Of a stretch of DNA of 17,413 nt, positions 13,829 to 17,413 are shown in pieces. The notes beneath the pieces are model-generated. The model saw nothing but the letters and a program-made list of their open reading frames with translations, was not told where the DNA came from and did no database searches. The position numbers were made by a program, and so were the translations under genes. The stretch comes from an uncultured Bacteroidales bacterium (GTDB lineage: Bacteria; Bacteroidota; Bacteroidia; Bacteroidales; Paludibacteraceae). Position 1 is the stretch's first letter, and the number at the start of each line of letters is the position of its first letter. The stretch covers positions 1 to 17,413 of the forward strand of contig CAIWIS010000133.1 in assembly GCA_903912795.1 (NCBI GenBank). Direction: 5' to 3'.

Positions 13829-16069
13829 CTAAAACTTCAAAGATATCGAAGCTAAGAAATTAGTACTAGCTTGAGGGAAGAAACGTAAATCGTTAACTCG
13901 TTCTCCACCAACATAAGCCGAATACCAAGTCCAACCATTTGTAACATATTGCGTATTAAATAAATTATTAACCAACAAGTTAAAACTGATTGCTTTCATT
14001 TTTTTCAAAGCCAAATCGTAACCTACATTCAAATTATTCACAAAATAAGCATCAATCGACCTACCATTATCCGAAGTATTATCAATATATTGTTTACCCA
14101 CATAATTTGAGTGTAAACCAATAGTAAATCTTTCGTAATTTACAGTAAATAAACTATTTGCTATTACATTGGGCGAATAAGCAATATCAGTAGTTCCCAA
14201 TACATTATCTTTTGAATCCAACCAATTCCAGTCAGCATCATACATATCAACACCCTCTTCAATAAAATTTAGTATTTTATTTTGGCTAAGTGTCACATTT
14301 CCATCCCATTTGAGCCAGGTAGTCATTTTCACTCCTGCTACTAATTCAATTCCAGCACGATAACTTTCAGGTATATTCGAAGTTAAAGCCTCTCCAATAT
14401 CACTGAGTTTTCCTGTCAGAATCAATTGATCTTTGTAATTCATATAATAAAAATTGGCACTGGCACTAAATTGCGGCGATTGAAAGCGATAACCAATCTC
14501 CGTATCGTACAAGCGCTCCGGTTTAGGCTGTGCAGAAGTTGAATTATCGGTATAATTACTTCTATTCGGCTCTCTGTTGGCAATTGAAAAAGAAGCGTAA
14601 GCATTATTCTCTTTATTAAATTGGTAAGTTAAACCCACTTTCGGATTGAAAAAATCAAATTTATACACATTCGTAATGTCATCCATAAGGTTCGTATTCG
14701 AATTGAATTTATCACTAACTCCATTTAAACTATAATTTATGTGGCGGTATTGCAAATCAATAGTTGAAAACAACTTTTCCCAATGAATAGCAGTACCTTT
14801 TGCATAAATATTAAATTCATCTTTTATCGAATTACTACGATAATATTCGTGGTTTGGTTGTAAATTTTGGGCATTACGAACCCAAATAACGTTTCCAAAA
14901 TGGTCACCATCGTATCGGTTAACTGCACCTCCAAAAGTAGCATTGATAATTTTCGATTCATAACTCAACGCATAAGTAACACCATAAAAATCGTTATCCA
15001 ACCATTTACGTCGAACCAAATCTGTTTTTTTAAGAGCTACTCCGCCTAATGTATCAGGTGTTAAGCCATACTCTTTGTACTTTCTATCTTGCTTATATTC
15101 TTCATAAAAACCATAACCTTTGGTGTAGTGAGCAGATGCGTTGAAGTGTAATTTAGAGTTAAGTGTTTGCATCCAATGTAGTTGATAATGTGTTTGCGTA
15201 TAATCATCCACTTGATTATCATAAAACTTAGTTTTACCATTTGCATCGGTATATTCCCCTAGTTCATTGTATGTTCGGTTTGTTTTGAGCAAATCAGATT
15301 TAACACCGTACCAAGCTTGATAAGTTTTTTCGTGTCCTCCAAAAGTCACAAACTTCAATGTTGTTTTATCACCATAATAACCTCCTGTAAAATAATAAGA
15401 TTTTAAATCTGCTGAAGCACGGTCTAAATAACCATCACTTGTAACGTTCGACAAGCGGGCATCAAAAGCAAAGCCGCTTTTCATTAATCCTGTTCCTACT
15501 TTCAATGTATTTTTATTGGTATTAAAAGAACCAATGGTAGAACCAATTTCTGCATAAGGCTTAGCTCTTGAACCTTCAGTTAGCATATTAATACTTGCTC
15601 CAAAAGCTGCAGCACCATTGGTAGAAGTACCTACACCGCGTTGTACCTGTACCGACGAAAGTGACGAAGCAAAATCAGGCATATCTACAAAATACGAAGC
15701 ATGAGATTCAGAGTCGTTAAACGGTACTCCATTTATAGTTACATTTATACGGTTTCCATCAGTTCCTCTTATACGAAAACCTGTGTAACCTATACCTGTT
15801 CCACCATCGGAAGTAGCAATAAACGAAGGCGTTAGTGCTAACAAATAAGGAATATCCTGACCTAGATTTCGTTGTTCGATAGTTTCTTTAGGAACACTAC
15901 TGTAAGCCACTGCCGATCGGTCGCTGGCTCTAAGCGAAGTTACAACTACTTCGTTAAGCGTAATTTGCTTAATACTATCAGGTGTTGATGTAACAAGCTT
16001 CTTTTGGCTTTGACCAAAATTAAAAAATGAATTAAACAGCACCAAAGCTGTAATAAAAATCTGTCTCAT
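13829..16069 (-). CDS. TonB-dependent outer-membrane receptor, probable thiamin (or precursor) transporter
   Basis: The 746-residue protein has a signal peptide (1-19, cleaved near FGQSQ), a TonB-box-like stretch (LNEVVVTS, about 38-45), a plug domain (about 50-165, with RIRGTDGNRINVTINGVPFND) and a 22-strand-type beta-barrel ending in the terminal Phe of the outer-membrane assembly signal (SISLKF). There is no N-terminal carboxypeptidase-like domain and no SusD partner, so it is not a glycan SusC. A TPP riboswitch lies in its leader (16131-16212). Thiamin-riboswitch-controlled TonB receptors are known in Bacteroidota (OMR1/OMPthi), and this gene fits that class by inference. The usual inner-membrane partner PnuT and thiamin kinase genes are absent here. 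Substrate is assigned from the riboswitch only; it could be thiamin, its phosphates or a pyrimidine precursor. Confidence 0.93.
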   Translation of the reverse strand: MRQIFITALVLFNSFFNFGQSQKKLVTSTPDSIKQITLNEVVVTSLRASDRSAVAYSSVPKETIEQRNLGQDIPYLLALTPSFIATSDGGTGIGYTGFRIRGTDGNRINVTINGVPFNDSESHASYFVDMPDFASSLSSVQVQRGVGTSTNGAAAFGASINMLTEGSRAKPYAEIGSTIGSFNTNKNTLKVGTGLMKSGFAFDARLSNVTSDGYLDRASADLKSYYFTGGYYGDKTTLKFVTFGGHEKTYQAWYGVKSDLLKTNRTYNELGEYTDANGKTKFYDNQVDDYTQTHYQLHWMQTLNSKLHFNASAHYTKGYGFYEEYKQDRKYKEYGLTPDTLGGVALKKTDLVRRKWLDNDFYGVTYALSYESKIINATFGGAVNRYDGDHFGNVIWVRNAQNLQPNHEYYRSNSIKDEFNIYAKGTAIHWEKLFSTIDLQYRHINYSLNGVSDKFNSNTNLMDDITNVYKFDFFNPKVGLTYQFNKENNAYASFSIANREPNRSNYTDNSTSAQPKPERLYDTEIGYRFQSPQFSASANFYYMNYKDQLILTGKLSDIGEALTSNIPESYRAGIELVAGVKMTTWLKWDGNVTLSQNKILNFIEEGVDMYDADWNWLDSKDNVLGTTDIAYSPNVIANSLFTVNYERFTIGLHSNYVGKQYIDNTSDNGRSIDAYFVNNLNVGYDLALKKMKAISFNLLVNNLFNTQYVTNGWTWYSAYVGGERVNDLRFFPQASTNFLASISLKF

Positions 16070-16130
16070 AACAAATTGATTAAATGATTAATAAATTGTG
16101 TTTGAGAGCCCAATAAGAGATACGGATGAT

Positions 16131-16212
16131 GAATTCTTATTCCCTTCGCGGAATTACCCGTGCAGGTTCAAAGGGTATGATCTCAGCCCGAAATATTAAG
16201 GCACCCCATTTA
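16131..16212 (-). ncRNA. TPP riboswitch (THI element)
   Basis: On the minus strand the conserved blocks appear in order: GGGGTGCC (16207-16200), GGCTGAGAT with ATACCC, TTTGAACCTG, a CGGGTAATTCCG hairpin, and GCGAAGGGAA. They match the TPP aptamer: P2 (GGGT/ACCC), a short P3, P4/P5 and the pyrophosphate-sensing region. P1 is weakly paired. The aptamer ends about 65-70 nt before the receptor ATG. Immediately downstream, TCTTATT (16118-16112) can pair with AATAAGA (16141-16135) at the aptamer's 3' edge, a possible switching hairpin. I see no terminator with a T-tract and no Shine-Dalgarno sequence, so the mode of control is unclear. Confidence 0.95.
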
Positions 16213-16326
16213 AAAGTTTGAAAGTTTATAAGGTTGAAAAAACTCAGAATGTAAATTAGAGATTTTGCAACATTTTATAAAAGAAAGAAAAACAACTCTG
16301 GAAGCGAGTCGAATTCCTTTCGGCTA

Positions 16327-16334
16327 CAAAGATA
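16327..16334 (-). promoter_or_regulatory. Bacteroidota-type -7 element for the riboswitch/receptor transcript
   Basis: The minus strand reads TATCTTTG, an exact TAnnTTTG match, about 115 nt upstream of the aptamer. No TTTG stands at the -33 position; instead the inverted repeat TATTAG/CTAATA (16351-16372) overlaps it. A weaker promoter nearer the aptamer cannot be excluded. Confidence 0.5.
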
Positions 16335-16350
16335 CAAAAATTGAATTCGC

Positions 16351-16372
16351 TATTAGTACATCACAGCTAATA
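16351..16372. promoter_or_regulatory. Inverted repeat TATTAG-N10-CTAATA at the receptor promoter
   Basis: The two 6-bp half-sites are one DNA turn apart and cover the -33 region of the receptor promoter, 43-64 nt past the end of the MarR gene. It could be an operator or a weak stem ending the MarR transcript; it has no T-tract. Confidence 0.3.
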
Positions 16373-16414
16373 CTTTGTGTAATATTAACAACTAAAGAAG
16401 GTAAAAACAAGCAT

Positions 16415-17086
16415 TCAATTTAAACTATGATTCAATAAATCAGCAAGTTGTATATCTTTTTTGTTTATAAAAATTTCGTTATGAAAACATTCTAATTTAC
16501 GAAGTAAAAAAGCAAGTGTAATCTTTTCGGTTTCGGTTAAATTGCCTGCTACCAATTCAGATACCATCTTCATTTGAGGTAATATTTTCACAATTTCAGT
16601 TTTCCCTTTGCTGGTAATTTTAAGACGCATACTTCTTCGATCAATTTCATCGTTAAACTGATCCATCAATTCTAACTTAAGTAAGCGATTGATAATCTCA
16701 GTTCCCGATGTTTTTTCCATTACTTGCTTTTGAATAAGTTCAGTTTTAGTTAAACTCTCATACGTCATTAAAGTAATTAAAAATGAAAATTCATCAGCCG
16801 AATTTATAACACTTTCCTTTAACGCTTTCTTCATATAACCTTTTGCATAACGGAACAAAAAAACCACTAATATCGAAATATCAGTATCATTTCCATGCGT
16901 TGGCGAAAGAACATCGTTATTGACATTCCCTTTAATTGCATTTACCTTTACATTTTCAGGTATATGCTTGCTATTTAAATAACCCAAAAAATCAGTTAGG
17001 TTTATAGCTCCACCTTTTTTTTGAGCATCATGCTCATAATCATTCAAATAGTTTATTAATTGAATAAGAATTTCTTTAGATTTCAT
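16415..17086 (-). CDS. MarR-family winged-helix transcriptional regulator
   Basis: The 223-residue protein has a MarR-type winged helix at about 100-165: LITLMTYESLTKTELIQK leads into the recognition helix near 124-138, and the wing carries DRRSMRLKITSKG (149-161), the signature of the family. The first 90 or so residues form a helical N-terminal extension longer than in a typical 140-160-residue MarR protein and include a polar linker. It lies upstream of the TonB receptor on the same strand, separated by 345 nt holding the receptor promoter and riboswitch, so the two are probably separate units. A palindrome (17131-17144) in its promoter suggests autoregulation. The ligand is unknown. Confidence 0.9.
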   Translation of the reverse strand: MKSKEILIQLINYLNDYEHDAQKKGGAINLTDFLGYLNSKHIPENVKVNAIKGNVNNDVLSPTHGNDTDISILVVFLFRYAKGYMKKALKESVINSADEFSFLITLMTYESLTKTELIQKQVMEKTSGTEIINRLLKLELMDQFNDEIDRRSMRLKITSKGKTEIVKILPQMKMVSELVAGNLTETEKITLAFLLRKLECFHNEIFINKKDIQLADLLNHSLN

Positions 17087-17088
17087 GC

Positions 17089-17098
17089 GTATATATAC
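17089..17098. promoter_or_regulatory. Palindrome GTATATATAC directly before the MarR start codon
   Basis: A perfect 10-bp palindrome begins 3 nt upstream of the ATG at 17086. It may be a second regulator site or simple alternating TA sequence; in DNA this AT-rich the latter is quite possible. Confidence 0.25.
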
Positions 17099-17118
17099 TA
17101 AGTTACAATTATATAATA

Positions 17119-17148
17119 CAAATACATACTATATTGTTCAATATGAAA
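17119..17148 (-). promoter_or_regulatory. MarR gene promoter
   Basis: The minus strand reads TTTC (17148-17145), 18 nt, then TGTATTTG (17126-17119). Each element has one mismatch to TTTG and TAnnTTTG. The spacer holds the palindrome ATATTGTTCAATAT. The -7 box lies 32 nt before the ATG. Confidence 0.5.
17131..17144. promoter_or_regulatory. Palindromic operator ATATTG-NN-CAATAT in the MarR promoter
   Basis: A perfect 6+2+6 palindrome lies exactly between the -33-like and -7-like elements. The TTG...CAA core is the common form of MarR-family operators, so autorepression is a reasonable inference. A second palindrome, GTATATATAC (17089-17098), sits just before the start codon. Confidence 0.55.
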
Positions 17149-17200
17149 TAAACTATTATGTTTTATTGCTAAAAAAAATAACTTAATAAGACATATCGAC

Positions 17201-17240
17201 AAAAAAAGCCCCACATAAGTTAATATGCAGGGCTTTTAAA
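17201..17240 (-). terminator. Rho-independent terminator of the rRNA operon
   Basis: On the minus strand AAAAGCCC (17237-17230) pairs with GGGCTTTT (17211-17204), followed by TTT. It begins a few nt after the 5S 3' end, as expected for the last signal of an rRNA operon. Confidence 0.9.
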
Positions 17241-17242
17241 AA

Positions 17243-17350
<108 letters not shown>

Positions 17351-17413
17351 AATTCGATTCAGTCGTGAGCGGTAAGTGGTAAGTAGTAAGCTTTCTTTGC
17401 TTGCAACTTACAG
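17351..17413 (-). other. Part of the 23S-5S spacer of the rRNA operon
   Basis: These 63 nt precede the 5S on the minus strand and contain no 23S 3' end that I can recognise. They include a four-copy heptamer run at 17362-17389. Confidence 0.7.
17362..17389. repeat. Tandem heptamer repeat, four copies
   Basis: On the plus strand the units are GTCGTGA, GCGGTAA, GTGGTAA and GTAGTAA, with consensus GTGGTAA. It lies in the rRNA spacer 12 nt from the 5S. Such short 7-bp tandem runs can vary in copy number. Confidence 0.7.

Noticed and set aside
11606..16069. GH97 enzyme plus TonB receptor as a polysaccharide utilisation locus
   Set aside because: The genes are convergent with a shared terminator, there is no SusD, and the receptor is under a TPP riboswitch.
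16300..16322. Small hairpins (GGAA/TTCC and CGAA/TTCG) between the receptor promoter and the riboswitch as an extra attenuator
   Set aside because: The stems are only 4 bp and mutually exclusive, and the T-rich stretch starts several nt away; too weak to call.

Overview
The window comes from a low-GC Bacteroidota chromosome, most likely order Bacteroidales. The evidence is a BspA-type leucine-rich-repeat surface protein ending in a type IX secretion sorting domain, a GH97 SusB-type alpha-glucosidase, a thiamin-regulated TonB receptor, a LytS/LytTR-type two-component system, and repeated promoter elements of the Bacteroidota form TAnnTTTG. Shine-Dalgarno sequences are largely absent. I cannot name a genus. 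Most genes look like ordinary chromosomal content; I see no prophage, transposon, CRISPR array or defence island.

Layout. Positions 1-5068 are read on the minus strand, in transcription order: an unrecognised lipoprotein, a rho-independent terminator, a histidine kinase overlapping its LytTR response regulator by 4 nt, then after only 38 nt a large LRR protein whose last few codons lie beyond the window edge. A 362-nt divergent promoter region follows. Positions 5431-10894 are read on the plus strand: trkH (potassium uptake), recF (promoter inside the trkH tail), a 309-nt AT-rich gap with two palindromes, and nrdJ (adenosylcobalamin-dependent ribonucleotide reductase) with a strong terminator. 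Then come a small DUF1761-type membrane protein and a GH97 alpha-glucosidase, each with its own terminator. A bidirectional terminator separates the GH97 gene from a convergent minus-strand TonB-dependent receptor, which is preceded by a TPP riboswitch. Further right on the minus strand are a MarR-family regulator with a palindrome in its promoter, the terminator of an rRNA operon, 5S rRNA, and the start of the 23S-5S spacer.

How the parts fit. The riboswitch identifies the TonB receptor as a probable importer of thiamin or a thiamin precursor. The sensor-regulator pair is tightly linked to a secreted LRR protein and may control surface display. trkH, recF, nrdJ, DUF1761 and GH97 look like independent units. 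The points most worth follow-up are the kinase with a methionine/proline-rich external loop behind an intergenic terminator, its link to the modular LRR protein, the TPP riboswitch with no visible terminator or Shine-Dalgarno sequence, and the operator-like palindromes at several promoters. None of these proves a new system; the first two are the best candidates for undescribed regulation.
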